A DNA stretch of 9,384 nt, from contig CAVHFU010000044.1 of NCBI GenBank assembly GCA_963635575.1, positions 1 through 9,384 on the forward strand, given 5' to 3'. The notes under the pieces were generated by a model, which had not been told where the DNA came from, did not search any database, and worked only from the letters and a program-made list of their open reading frames with translations. The position numbers and the translations under genes are program-made. Positions within the stretch are counted from its first letter, which is position 1; the number at the start of each line of letters is the position of its first letter. Of the stretch, positions 1 through 6,947 are shown piece after piece. The DNA is from RGIG9151 sp963635575 (GTDB taxonomy: Bacteria > Bacillota > Clostridia > TANB77 > RGIG9151).

Positions 1-15
1 TATTTGGGACATTTT

Positions 16-63
16 CAAAAATTAATATATAGGATTTTATCAAAAATTAATCATAGATTTTAT
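16..63. repeat. Tandem AT-rich direct repeat, two imperfect copies
   Basis: Two adjacent copies, 16-40 (25 bases) and 41-63 (23 bases), share CAAAAATTAAT at the start and ATTTTAT at the end, with small differences in the middle. They lie 20 bases upstream of the predicted promoter of the first gene. They could bend DNA, act as an A/T-rich upstream element, or be low-complexity chance. No function can be assigned from sequence. Confidence 0.5.
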
Positions 64-82
64 AAAATATTTGCACACCCAA

Positions 83-111
83 TTGACTTTACATAAAATA
101 AATGATAAACT
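83..111 (+). promoter_or_regulatory. Predicted sigma-A promoter for the WG-like gene
   Basis: TTGACT (83-88) and TAAACT (106-111) are separated by 17 bases, and TGA just before the -10 gives an extended -10. Transcription would begin near 118, leaving a leader of about 50 bases before the ATG at 168. The -35 matches consensus at five of six bases and the -10 at four of six. Confidence 0.6.
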
Positions 112-112
112 G

Positions 113-136
113 ATTTAGTATTCAATAATACTAAAT
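113..136. promoter_or_regulatory. Perfect 10-base inverted repeat at the predicted start site
   Basis: ATTTAGTATT (113-122) and AATACTAAAT (127-136) are exact reverse complements around a CAAT spacer. The repeat begins just after the predicted -10 and covers the predicted transcription start. In DNA it has the size and place of a repressor operator. In RNA it would form a 10-pair A/U-rich hairpin near the 5' end, which could affect stability. Placement supports a regulatory role for the gene at 168, but the regulator is unknown. Confidence 0.5.
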
Positions 137-167
137 ATCTAAATCGATTGATTGAGAGGTTGTAAGT

Positions 168-749
168 ATGATGACAAACTTTTTTGGCGGACATGACGAC
201 AGTTGTGAGAAGTATGCCTTTGTTGGAGACTATGTTTATGGGCGAAGGCTAGTGGGAATATATACTGACAAAATGCAGTATGGAGTAGAAATTAATGGAG
301 AGGTAGTTTCTCCATGGTTTGACTTTCTACTTCTCATGCCTAACTTTAATGTTTGCAAAAAAGCCGGCAAGAGCTTTTTAACATCTGCGAATGGGAAGGA
401 GAAAATTTCGCAGGATTACGAAGAAATCGGGAAATTTGAAAAAGTATCTATGCTAGGGCGATATTATGCCAAAGCAAAAGGATTTGACGGCTTCTTTGGT
501 ACGATTAGCTCAGAGGGTAAGATTGGAATTGAGTGTACTCAAGAAGAATTAACAAGATTAGGACCTGCATTTGCAGTATGTGGAAAGAAAATTGACGGTC
601 AGGTTAAATATGGTATACGTGCCATAAATGGTGAGCGGAAAATTGACTACGAGTATGATGAATACAAAATAAGCGGGTGGAAAGCCTACTTAAAGTCTAA
701 ACAAAGTGTTATCTTATTCGATTCGATTGGAATATGCAAAAAGTTATAA
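168..749 (+). CDS. Unrecognised protein with degenerate WG-like repeat units
   Basis: 193 residues from tandem ATG codons at 168 and 171. GAGAGG at 154-159 lies 8 bases before the first ATG, so 168 is preferred. I do not recognise a named family. The protein contains about four loosely similar units near residues 37-54, 74-92, 107-127 and 147-167. They follow the pattern YG-hydrophobic, then NG or EG, then charged residues and a D/E-Y-D/E-x end; the clearest is KYGIRAINGERKIDYEYDEY. This resembles WG beta-repeat proteins, which are common in Clostridia and Bacteroidia and have no known enzymatic role. There is no signal peptide or membrane segment, so it is probably cytoplasmic. It is a single-gene unit with its own promoter, palindrome and terminator. 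Codon use looks slightly less AT-rich than that of its neighbours, which might reflect accessory origin. It converges with rdgB. Confidence 0.8.
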   Translation: MMTNFFGGHDDSCEKYAFVGDYVYGRRLVGIYTDKMQYGVEINGEVVSPWFDFLLLMPNFNVCKKAGKSFLTSANGKEKISQDYEEIGKFEKVSMLGRYYAKAKGFDGFFGTISSEGKIGIECTQEELTRLGPAFAVCGKKIDGQVKYGIRAINGERKIDYEYDEYKISGWKAYLKSKQSVILFDSIGICKKL

Positions 750-754
750 CTCTG

Positions 755-779
755 AAGGAGACCGAAAGGTCTCCTTTTT
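755..779 (+). terminator. Intrinsic terminator with GAAA tetraloop
   Basis: AAGGAGACC (755-763) pairs over nine bases with GGTCTCCTT (768-776) around a GAAA loop, and the T tract runs to 779. It begins 6 bases after the TAA at 747-749. On the opposite strand no T tract follows the stem, so it serves the (+) gene and not rdgB. Confidence 0.92.
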
Positions 780-858
780 GTACTATGCAAAGTAGAAAAA
801 ACACAACATAAATGCCTTTTACAGAGCATGCATACCGTGTCCCATATGTTTTTAAATT

Positions 859-1452
859 TTAATAATTATATGACTCAAGCCAAGTTTTTAACAAGCTCAC
901 AGCCTTTGCTCTATGACTTATCTTATTTTTTTCTTCAGCTTCAATTTCCCCGAAGTTTTTTTGCTTTTCGGGTACATAGAATAGAGGGTCATATCCAAAT
1001 CCTAAGTTACCACGCTCTTCTTTATCTATAAGCCCGAAGCACTTCCCGGTAAAAATTTCTTTTGCATTTTTCGAAATTAGGGCGATACTGCAAGTATAAT
1101 GGGCTCCACGTTCTAAGGCTGGAACACCTTTTAATTCTTCTAGCAATTTAGCATTATTGTCTTTATCATTTCCACCGGAATACCTAGCAGAATAAATACC
1201 TGGTCTACCGCCTAAAGCATCAACACATAATCCGGAATCATCTGCAATTACAACTAAATTCTCGTCATTTAGTTCTTTATATAAAGCTTCTGCTTTTATC
1301 ATAGCATTTTCTTCAAATGTGTTTCCATTTTCTTCAATGTCTAAATCTATTCCTACATCTTTCATAGAAAGAAATTCAACATTTGGCATATTTAACATTG
1401 CTTTTAGCTCACTTACTTTATGAGCATTTTTTGTTGCAACTATAATTTTCAT
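859..1452 (-). CDS. rdgB: XTP/dITP diphosphatase (RdgB/HAM1 family)
   Basis: Hydrolyses non-canonical purine nucleoside triphosphates (ITP, dITP, XTP) to monophosphate and pyrophosphate, keeping hypoxanthine and xanthine out of DNA and RNA; cytoplasmic. The 197 residues match the usual family length. Visible signatures are the N-terminal MKIIVATKNAHK, NTFEENA at 44-50, the acidic metal site DDSGL at 71-75, GFGYDPLF at 151-158 and SHRAKA at 179-184. An in-frame ATG nine codons upstream (1479) is rejected: the family starts at MKIIVAT, and GGAGG (1461-1465) lies 8 bases before the ATG at 1452. It follows glgP on the same strand but is separated by a terminator and has its own promoter, so it is probably transcribed alone. 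No clear terminator is seen after its stop. Family assignment is firm. Confidence 0.96.
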   Translation of the reverse strand: MKIIVATKNAHKVSELKAMLNMPNVEFLSMKDVGIDLDIEENGNTFEENAMIKAEALYKELNDENLVVIADDSGLCVDALGGRPGIYSARYSGGNDKDNNAKLLEELKGVPALERGAHYTCSIALISKNAKEIFTGKCFGLIDKEERGNLGFGYDPLFYVPEKQKNFGEIEAEEKNKISHRAKAVSLLKTWLESYNY

Positions 1453-1480
1453 TGTAAATTCCTCCATTTCATTATTCATT

Positions 1481-1509
1481 ATTCTATATCATTTACATAT
1501 TAAATACAA
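1481..1509 (-). promoter_or_regulatory. Predicted promoter for rdgB
   Basis: On the minus strand TTGTAT (1509-1504) and TAGAAT (1486-1481) are 17 bases apart. The -10 matches five of six consensus bases; the -35 matches only TTG. It lies just downstream of the glgP terminator and about 30 bases before the rdgB ATG. Confidence 0.5.
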
Positions 1510-1510
1510 G

Positions 1511-1546
1511 AAAAAAGGGACTTTTTACAGTCCCTTTAGTTTTTTT
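1511..1546 (-). terminator. Intrinsic terminator after glgP, probably bidirectional
   Basis: AAAGGGACT (1514-1522) pairs with AGTCCCTTT (1529-1537) across a 6-base loop. Read on the minus strand, six T follow the stem (1516-1511) immediately after the glgP stop. Read on the plus strand a T run (1540-1546) also follows, so it could block transcription both ways. It separates glgP from rdgB. Confidence 0.88.
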
Positions 1547-4109
1547 ACAATACCCATTTAATTAATCCAAGATCTTGTTTATTAATTAGCATAGAATTCT
1601 TAGGAATAATTCTATAAGTGAAACCATAGTTTCCACCATTTTTCATAGGAATGTCAGCTTTATATTCGTACATTTCTCCATTCTTTTGAACCAGGTTCAT
1701 AGGGCAAGAATGAGATTCTTGTAAAGCACCTTCAGGAGAAATTTTTCCGTAGTAAACTTCAACAGATACATCTTTTGGGTCTATATTTCCTAAATAAGCT
1801 AGGCAAGCAGGAGATATAGATTGATTTACTAATATCGGATTATTTTCATATGCTGTAAGATTTATTGGATTTATATGAATGCTATCCCAGTTTTGAGATA
1901 TAAAGTCTTTCCAATTTCTTAAATCATATATTTTAGCATAACTGTTTTGTGAAATCTCCGCAGTACGATTAATTAGTGGCATGTATAAATTGGTTGCGTA
2001 CTCTTGAACCATTCTGTCTGTACTAAATTCAGGAGCAACAACTTTTATAGAAGCCTTCATCTTTTCAATCCAGTCGTTTGGAATTCCATTCATATCAGTA
2101 GAATAGTATAAAGGTAATATTTGTTTTTCTAATGTTGTATAAATACTATCACTATCTACATTATCTTGATGATTTAAGCTAGAATAGTATTCATTCTTAC
2201 CAATAGGCCAGCCACTGTTATTTTTATATCCTTCAATCCACCAACCATCTAAGATACTAAAGTTAATAGCACCATTAATAGCAGCTTTTTGACCACTTGT
2301 GCCACTAGCTTCTAATGGACGCCGAGGATTATTCATCCAAATATCTACCCCGTGGAGCATATATCTAGCAACATTCATATTGTAGTTTTCTAGCATTATT
2401 ACTTTGCCTCTAAATTCAGGCATTTTGCTTATATCTACGATATTTTTGATAATTTCTTGACCTGGTCTGTCAGCGGGATGTGCTTTACCGGCAAATATTA
2501 TTTGAAGAGGCATATCGGTGTTACTTAAAATTCTCTTAATTCTCTCCATATCTCTAAAGATAAGGTTAGCACGTTTGTATGTTGCAAAACGCCTTGCAAA
2601 TCCTATTGTTAAAACATTAGGATCAAGCATATTATCTACTTGCATTATATCGTATGGATTTTCACCGTTTCTTTCCATTTGATTTTTTAAGTTTTCACGA
2701 ATTATTTCAAATAGCTTTTTCTTATTTTCGCGATGAGCATCCCAAAGTTTTCTGTTAGGAATTTTATCTATTGCTTTCCATGTCTTTGCTTCTGGAATAC
2801 TTGTTTCCCAGTTTGTTGGTAAGTATTCACTATATAAAGCCTTTAGGTTAGGAGCAAGCCAAGTTAATGTGTGAACACCGTTTGTAACATGAGTTATAGG
2901 CACTTCTTCTTTTGGAACAAGAGGCCATACATCTCCGAAAATGTCTCTTGAAACTTCGCCGTGTAATTTACTTACACCGTTTTTCTTTCCGGCAATCTTT
3001 AGAGCGAGCACTCCCATATTAAAGTTTTGACCGGAATCATTTGAACAAGACATTCCCATTTCAATAAATTCATGACGGCTTATACCCATTAGATTCCAGT
3101 AGTTACCGAAATACTTATCTATTAAAGATATAGGGAAGATATCAATACCGGCAGGAACAGGAGTGTGAGTAGTGAAAATAGTGCAAGAAGAAACAATTTC
3201 ACGAGCATCCTTAAATGATATTTGTTTATTTACAACTAAGTTTTTAATCAACTCTATGCATACAAATGAAGAGTGTCCTTCGTTCATGTGATAAATTGTA
3301 GGATTAATTCCAAGTGCGTTTAATACCTTAAGACCACCTATTCCTAGGAATATTTCCTGTTGGATTCTCATTTCTTGGTCTCCACCATAAAGTCTGGCAG
3401 TAATATCACGATCGTACTGAGAATTAGACTCTACATTTGTGTCTAGCATATATAACTTGTTTCTTCCTATGTTTACTTGCCATACTTTTGCAAATACTGT
3501 TCTTCCAGGAAAGTCAATATTAACTACAAGTTCTTCACCGCTTGAGGTGTGAACAGGTTTAATAGGAAGTTCGGATGGCTCAAGTTCTGTGTAAGTAGTT
3601 TCTTGCCAACCTTCTTTATTAATTTTTTGATTGAAATATCCTTGACGATAAAGTAACCCGATTGCAACAAAAGGAAGCCCTAAGTCACTCGCAGATTTAC
3701 AATGGTCTCCGGATAGGATACCAAGTCCGCCTGAGTAAACAGGGAATGATTCGTCTAAGCCGTATTCGGCTGAGAAATATGCAATTGTGTTATTTTTATT
3801 TTCTGGGTATGTTTTAGAAAACCAAGTCTTTGCTTCGTTCATATAAGAATCAAATTTAGATAAAATCAAATCATATTGCGACAAAAATTCTTCGTTTTTA
3901 GCGGCAGCTTCTAGTTTAGATTGTTCAACGTTATTAATAAATTTTACGGGACTTTTATTACATTGGTTCCATAGTTCAATGTCAATTAGTTTAAATAATT
4001 TTAATGCATCGGTATTCCAAGACCACCAAAGGTTATACGCAAGGTCTTCTAACCTGTCAATCCTTTCAGGGACTTTTGGAATAACTGTAACTTTACCAAA
4101 TAAATACAT
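1545..4109 (-). CDS. glgP: Alpha-glucan (glycogen/maltodextrin) phosphorylase, GT35
   Basis: Phosphorolytic removal of glucose from the non-reducing ends of alpha-1,4-glucans, giving glucose-1-phosphate; a cytoplasmic PLP enzyme of storage polysaccharide use. It has 854 residues. The N-terminal part (about 12-115, with NLWWSWN at 26-32) is typical of the bacterial subgroup carrying a DUF3417 domain. The catalytic body spans about 108-720. YFSAEYGL (111-118), GGLGILSGDH (127-136) and NEGHSSF (276-282) are visible. The PLP segment EASGTSGQKAAINGAINFS at 600-618 places the Schiff-base lysine at 608. A beta-rich tail (about 735-854) ends in KQDLGLIKWVL. AGGAGG (4118-4123) lies 8 bases before the ATG. 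It is monocistronic, with its own promoter and terminator. No other glycogen gene is visible here. Calling it glycogen or maltodextrin phosphorylase cannot be decided from sequence. Confidence 0.95.
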   Translation of the reverse strand: MYLFGKVTVIPKVPERIDRLEDLAYNLWWSWNTDALKLFKLIDIELWNQCNKSPVKFINNVEQSKLEAAAKNEEFLSQYDLILSKFDSYMNEAKTWFSKTYPENKNNTIAYFSAEYGLDESFPVYSGGLGILSGDHCKSASDLGLPFVAIGLLYRQGYFNQKINKEGWQETTYTELEPSELPIKPVHTSSGEELVVNIDFPGRTVFAKVWQVNIGRNKLYMLDTNVESNSQYDRDITARLYGGDQEMRIQQEIFLGIGGLKVLNALGINPTIYHMNEGHSSFVCIELIKNLVVNKQISFKDAREIVSSCTIFTTHTPVPAGIDIFPISLIDKYFGNYWNLMGISRHEFIEMGMSCSNDSGQNFNMGVLALKIAGKKNGVSKLHGEVSRDIFGDVWPLVPKEEVPITHVTNGVHTLTWLAPNLKALYSEYLPTNWETSIPEAKTWKAIDKIPNRKLWDAHRENKKKLFEIIRENLKNQMERNGENPYDIMQVDNMLDPNVLTIGFARRFATYKRANLIFRDMERIKRILSNTDMPLQIIFAGKAHPADRPGQEIIKNIVDISKMPEFRGKVIMLENYNMNVARYMLHGVDIWMNNPRRPLEASGTSGQKAAINGAINFSILDGWWIEGYKNNSGWPIGKNEYYSSLNHQDNVDSDSIYTTLEKQILPLYYSTDMNGIPNDWIEKMKASIKVVAPEFSTDRMVQEYATNLYMPLINRTAEISQNSYAKIYDLRNWKDFISQNWDSIHINPINLTAYENNPILVNQSISPACLAYLGNIDPKDVSVEVYYGKISPEGALQESHSCPMNLVQKNGEMYEYKADIPMKNGGNYGFTYRIIPKNSMLINKQDLGLIKWVL

Positions 4110-4145
4110 ATTTAGCTCCTCCTATGTTTAAAATATCACTAGTTA

Positions 4146-4174
4146 ATTTTATGATAATAAGTTGGAAAAATCAA
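4146..4174 (-). promoter_or_regulatory. Predicted promoter for glgP
   Basis: Minus-strand TTGATT (4174-4169) and TAAAAT (4151-4146) are separated by exactly 17 bases. Transcription would start near 4139, about 30 bases before the ATG at 4109. It lies back to back with the promoter of the (+) operon in a 131-base intergenic region. Confidence 0.65.
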
Positions 4175-4204
4175 GAGAAAATAACTTTATTTTTTAAAAT
4201 AATA

Positions 4205-4213
4205 TGATAGAAT
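4205..4213 (+). promoter_or_regulatory. Predicted extended -10 promoter of the prepilin peptidase operon
   Basis: TGATAGAAT combines a TGn extension with a TAGAAT -10 box (4208-4213). No good -35 box is seen at 17 bases upstream, as is usual for extended -10 promoters. The start would be near 4220, giving a short leader before the ribosome site GGAGG. Confidence 0.45.
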
Positions 4214-4240
4214 GTAATATATTGAAAACGGAGGTAAGAT

Positions 4241-4903
4241 ATGAGTATATTAATTGCTTTTATTGGCACTATTATAGGATACTTGTTGAATAATTATGCA
4301 GTCACAGTGGATGAATTTGAGAAGGGAAATGTACTTAAATTTAAGTATGATAAAATTAGGACTCCGATTATAATTTTATGGAATATTATTGCACCAATAA
4401 TGCTTTTTTATATGTATGGTAAAAATATATCTGTTAATTTTTTTAGAGATGCAGTTTTATCCGCACTTTGTTCAGCGGTATTTTTTATTGATTTTAGACT
4501 GCATATAATTCCTAATATACTTAACTTAATTGCTTTTTTATTTGGAGTTATATTTATGCTTTTGGATAAGGCCAGTATTCAAGACAGCTTAACAGGTATG
4601 TGCATAGGCTTAGTCTTTTTTCTAATTATCATCATTTTATCGAGAATTATATATAAAAAAGATGGAATGGGTTTGGGAGATGCTAAGTTTATGAGTGTTG
4701 TAGGAATAATGTTTGGAAGTGTTTATACAGTTGCTACAATATTTTTCTCATTTATATTTGGGGCGATAGGCGCTACAATTGCACTAATTAGCAAAAATAA
4801 AAAGATGGGACAAGAAATTGCATTTGGGCCATATATAGTTATGGCAGTAATGCTTCTTATGTTTTTTGGAGAAGGAATATTCAGATTATATTTTGGAATT
4901 TAG
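4241..4903 (+). CDS. Prepilin peptidase, A24 family (PilD/ComC-like), compact form
   Basis: An integral membrane aspartic protease that cleaves the leader of type IV pilin-like or competence pseudopilin precursors at the cytoplasmic face. It has 220 residues and about six to seven hydrophobic segments. Both catalytic aspartates are visible: D84 in FIDFRLHIIPN (82-92) and D147 in the GxGD motif GMGLGDAKFM (142-151). The conserved IAFGPYI follows at 193-199. The N-terminal part before the catalytic core is short and lacks the paired-cysteine zinc motif found in many PilD proteins, so a full N-methylating domain is doubtful. GGAGG lies just before the ATG. No pilin or assembly ATPase gene is in the window, so its substrates are encoded elsewhere. 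It is first in an operon with the next two genes. Peptidase assignment is strong; which pilus system it serves is unknown. Confidence 0.9.
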   Translation: MSILIAFIGTIIGYLLNNYAVTVDEFEKGNVLKFKYDKIRTPIIILWNIIAPIMLFYMYGKNISVNFFRDAVLSALCSAVFFIDFRLHIIPNILNLIAFLFGVIFMLLDKASIQDSLTGMCIGLVFFLIIIILSRIIYKKDGMGLGDAKFMSVVGIMFGSVYTVATIFFSFIFGAIGATIALISKNKKMGQEIAFGPYIVMAVMLLMFFGEGIFRLYFGI

Positions 4904-4918
4904 AGAGGAGAAAAAACA

Positions 4919-5773
4919 ATGGTTTTATTTGGACCTGGAGGTAATTCGATTTCATTTCGTGAAGAAGGACATAAAAGTACGTTAGATGCACCGAAATGGT
5001 TATATGAAAGAGGACTTAATGCATATGAATATGAATGTGGACAGGGGATAAGAATATCTGAGGAAACTGCAATAAAGTTTGGAGAAGAGGCTAAAAAATA
5101 TGGAATAACATTAAGCGTACATGCTCCTTATTTTATATCGCTTTCTAGTGTGGAAGAGGAAAAAAGGGATAATTCTATTAAATATATTTTAGATACTTTA
5201 AAAGTGGCTAAACTTATGGGTGCTAAAAGAATTGTGGTTCATCCTGGAAGTTGTAGCAAAAGAGACAGAAACGAGGCTTTTGAACTTGCTCTGTTAACAA
5301 TGAAAAAAGCAGTAGAAGAAGCAAAAGCTAACGGGTACGGAGATATAGAAATCTGTCCTGAGACTATGGGAAAGATTAATCAACTTGGAAGTGTTGAGGA
5401 AATTGCTAAAATGTGCAAGATTGATGATATGCTTGTTCCGACTGTTGATTTCGGGCATATAAATGCAAGGGAAATGGGAAGCTTAAAGACAGAAGAGGAT
5501 TTTGAAAAAATAGTTAAATGCTTTATAAATGAACTTGGCGAAGAAAGAGGAAAAAGATTTCATGCTCATTTTAGTAAGATAGAATATACGAATGGGGGAG
5601 AAAAGAGACATCTTACATTCGAAGATAATGTATATGGGCCTGAGTTTTTACCACTTGCACGAATTATTAAGAAATACAATCTTGATTTGACGATTATATG
5701 TGAATCGGATGGCACTATGGCCGAGGACGCATTGACTATGAAGAAAATTTTAGATGAAGTGGAGGCAGAATGA
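4919..5773 (+). CDS. Endonuclease IV-like TIM-barrel protein (AP endonuclease 2 superfamily)
   Basis: 284 residues, close to endonuclease IV (Nfo) length. That family cuts DNA at abasic sites using a trinuclear zinc centre. Likely metal ligands in order are H68 (VHAPY), H108 (VHPGS), E148 (PET), D177 and H180 (VDFGH), H215 and/or H217 (HAHFSK), H231 and E262 (CES). In the E. coli enzyme the residue two before the histidine equivalent to H231 is an aspartate (DRH). Here it is K229 (KRH), and the preceding strand reads FHAHFSKIEYTNGG. As I recall, Firmicutes have a branch with this variant, often named simply TIM-barrel protein. True AP-endonuclease activity is therefore plausible but not assured; a sugar-isomerase-like role is the alternative. 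AGGAG (4906-4910) lies 8 bases before the ATG, 15 bases after the peptidase stop. It ends 1 base before the next start. Confidence 0.85.
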   Translation: MVLFGPGGNSISFREEGHKSTLDAPKWLYERGLNAYEYECGQGIRISEETAIKFGEEAKKYGITLSVHAPYFISLSSVEEEKRDNSIKYILDTLKVAKLMGAKRIVVHPGSCSKRDRNEAFELALLTMKKAVEEAKANGYGDIEICPETMGKINQLGSVEEIAKMCKIDDMLVPTVDFGHINAREMGSLKTEEDFEKIVKCFINELGEERGKRFHAHFSKIEYTNGGEKRHLTFEDNVYGPEFLPLARIIKKYNLDLTIICESDGTMAEDALTMKKILDEVEAE

Positions 5774-5774
5774 A

Positions 5775-6794
5775 GTGAGGATAGATAAGATTCGTGAGGG
5801 ATTAAAAGAAGAAGGAATTGGTGGAATTGTTGTTTCCAATGTAAAAAATGTAAGATATATTTCAGGATTTACTGGCGAAGAAGGAATGGCTGTTGTGACA
5901 GAAAACAACGCATATTTAATTGTTGATGGAAGGTTTACCGAACAGGCGGAAAGCGAAAGCAAAATAGAAGTTATTGATTTTGGGAAAAACTTTGTTAAGA
6001 CAATAGCTAACTTACTAGAAAAGGATAAAGTTAAAAAATGTGCTTTTGAAGGAAATCATATGACATATTCGGAGGCATCTCATATGATAGAAACTATTAA
6101 TTTTGTTGAATGGAAACCTCTTAAGGATTTATTTGAAAAAGTTCGAATGATTAAAGATAAAAGCGAAATTATAGAAATAAAGAAAGCGTTAAAAATTGCA
6201 CTAGATACATTTGAATTCGTAAGACCACAAGTAGTTTCGGGTGTTCGCGAAATCGAAATTAAAAATGAAATAGAATATCAAATGAAGAAAAGAGGAGCGA
6301 GTGGCCCTTCTTTTGATACAATAGTAGCATCAGGCAAACGCTCTTCATTACCTCATGGCGTTGCTAGTGAAAAGGTTATAGAAAACGGTGATGCAGTTGT
6401 TATAGATATGGGAGCAGTATATAACGGATATTGCTCTGATATAACCAGAACTGTCTTTGTTGGAGAACCAACAAAAGAACAACAAAGAGTTTATGATTTG
6501 GTTGCAAAGGCTCAAAAGTTTGCAATTGATGCAATTGAGACGGGAGTTACTTGTAAGGAAGTAAACGAAGTTGCAGTAAATGAGTTTAAGAAAAATGCGA
6601 TGGATAAATACTTTGTTCATGCACTAGGCCACGGTGTTGGACTAGATGTGCATGAAAGGCCATTTATAGCTGAAAGAAGTAGTGACACGTTTAAACCTGG
6701 AATGGTTGTGACTGTAGAACCCGGACTGTATTTGCCGGAACAATTTGGAGTTAGGATTGAAGATATGGTTATGGTACCTGAAAATGAAGATTGA
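5775..6794 (+). CDS. Xaa-Pro peptidase (M24B), C-terminally truncated
   Basis: A cytoplasmic di-metal peptidase that acts on peptides with proline in second position. The start is GTG at 5775 (339 residues), with GGAGG (5761-5765) 9 bases upstream and only one base after the TGA of the previous gene. The in-frame ATG at 5754 would overlap that gene and lacks a ribosome site. The N-terminal creatinase-like domain covers about 1-125 and the pita-bread domain about 130-339. All five metal ligands are present: D211, D222, H286, E315 and E329; H194 and H293 fit the other active-site histidines. The odd part is the end. After RIED (327-330) there are only nine residues, whereas relatives carry roughly 22-26, usually ending in a segment like LTKSPKELIIL. 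The stop sits next to the composition change, so the tail was probably removed by the mobile element. The protein may still fold, since the active site is complete. Confidence 0.9.
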   Translation: MRIDKIREGLKEEGIGGIVVSNVKNVRYISGFTGEEGMAVVTENNAYLIVDGRFTEQAESESKIEVIDFGKNFVKTIANLLEKDKVKKCAFEGNHMTYSEASHMIETINFVEWKPLKDLFEKVRMIKDKSEIIEIKKALKIALDTFEFVRPQVVSGVREIEIKNEIEYQMKKRGASGPSFDTIVASGKRSSLPHGVASEKVIENGDAVVIDMGAVYNGYCSDITRTVFVGEPTKEQQRVYDLVAKAQKFAIDAIETGVTCKEVNEVAVNEFKKNAMDKYFVHALGHGVGLDVHERPFIAERSSDTFKPGMVVTVEPGLYLPEQFGVRIEDMVMVPENED

Positions 6795-6801
6795 TAAACT
6801 A

Positions 6802-6815
6802 CTTTTTGTAAAAAG
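6802..6815. repeat. Short palindrome with GT centre next to the presumed junction
   Basis: CTTTTT (6802-6807) and AAAAAG (6810-6815) are exact inverted arms around GT, 7 bases after the truncated gene's stop. Large serine recombinases cross over at a central dinucleotide flanked by imperfect inverted arms, so this could mark an attachment core. The arms are very simple sequence and a chance match in AT-rich DNA is quite possible. It lacks the G+C stem of a terminator. Confidence 0.3.
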
Positions 6816-6853
6816 AAAATGAATATAAAAAATAAATTTTGAGTTTAGTAAAC

Positions 6854-6947
6854 AAGCATAAAGATAGGACTATTAGTAACAAACAGTTTCACAGAGGACA
6901 AAAGAATTCATTAGTCAACCTCGAATAAAGAATGACGCTTTATGCTT
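6854..6947. repeat. 10-base inverted repeat at the recombinase end of the element
   Basis: AAGCATAAAG (6854-6863) recurs inverted as CTTTATGCTT (6938-6947), 74 bases apart. The second copy overlaps the last codons of the recombinase. Spaced inverted copies near an element end may be binding sites for the recombinase or a directionality factor. The loop is too long for a terminator. The rest of 6795-6939 shows no gene. Confidence 0.4.

Noticed and set aside
780..858. Possible rdgB terminator between the converging genes
   Set aside because: A T run exists on the minus strand (plus-strand A run near 795-800), but no stable stem precedes it.
828..1031. 67-codon plus-strand frame
   Set aside because: Mostly antisense to rdgB and without a ribosome site.
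1453..1479. Upstream ATG for rdgB adding nine residues
   Set aside because: The ribosome site GGAGG would lie inside the coding region, and the family begins at MKIIVAT.
5750..6620. Minus-strand frames at 5750-5962 and 6348-6620
   Set aside because: Both are antisense to the Xaa-Pro peptidase, whose catalytic motifs make the plus strand the coding one.
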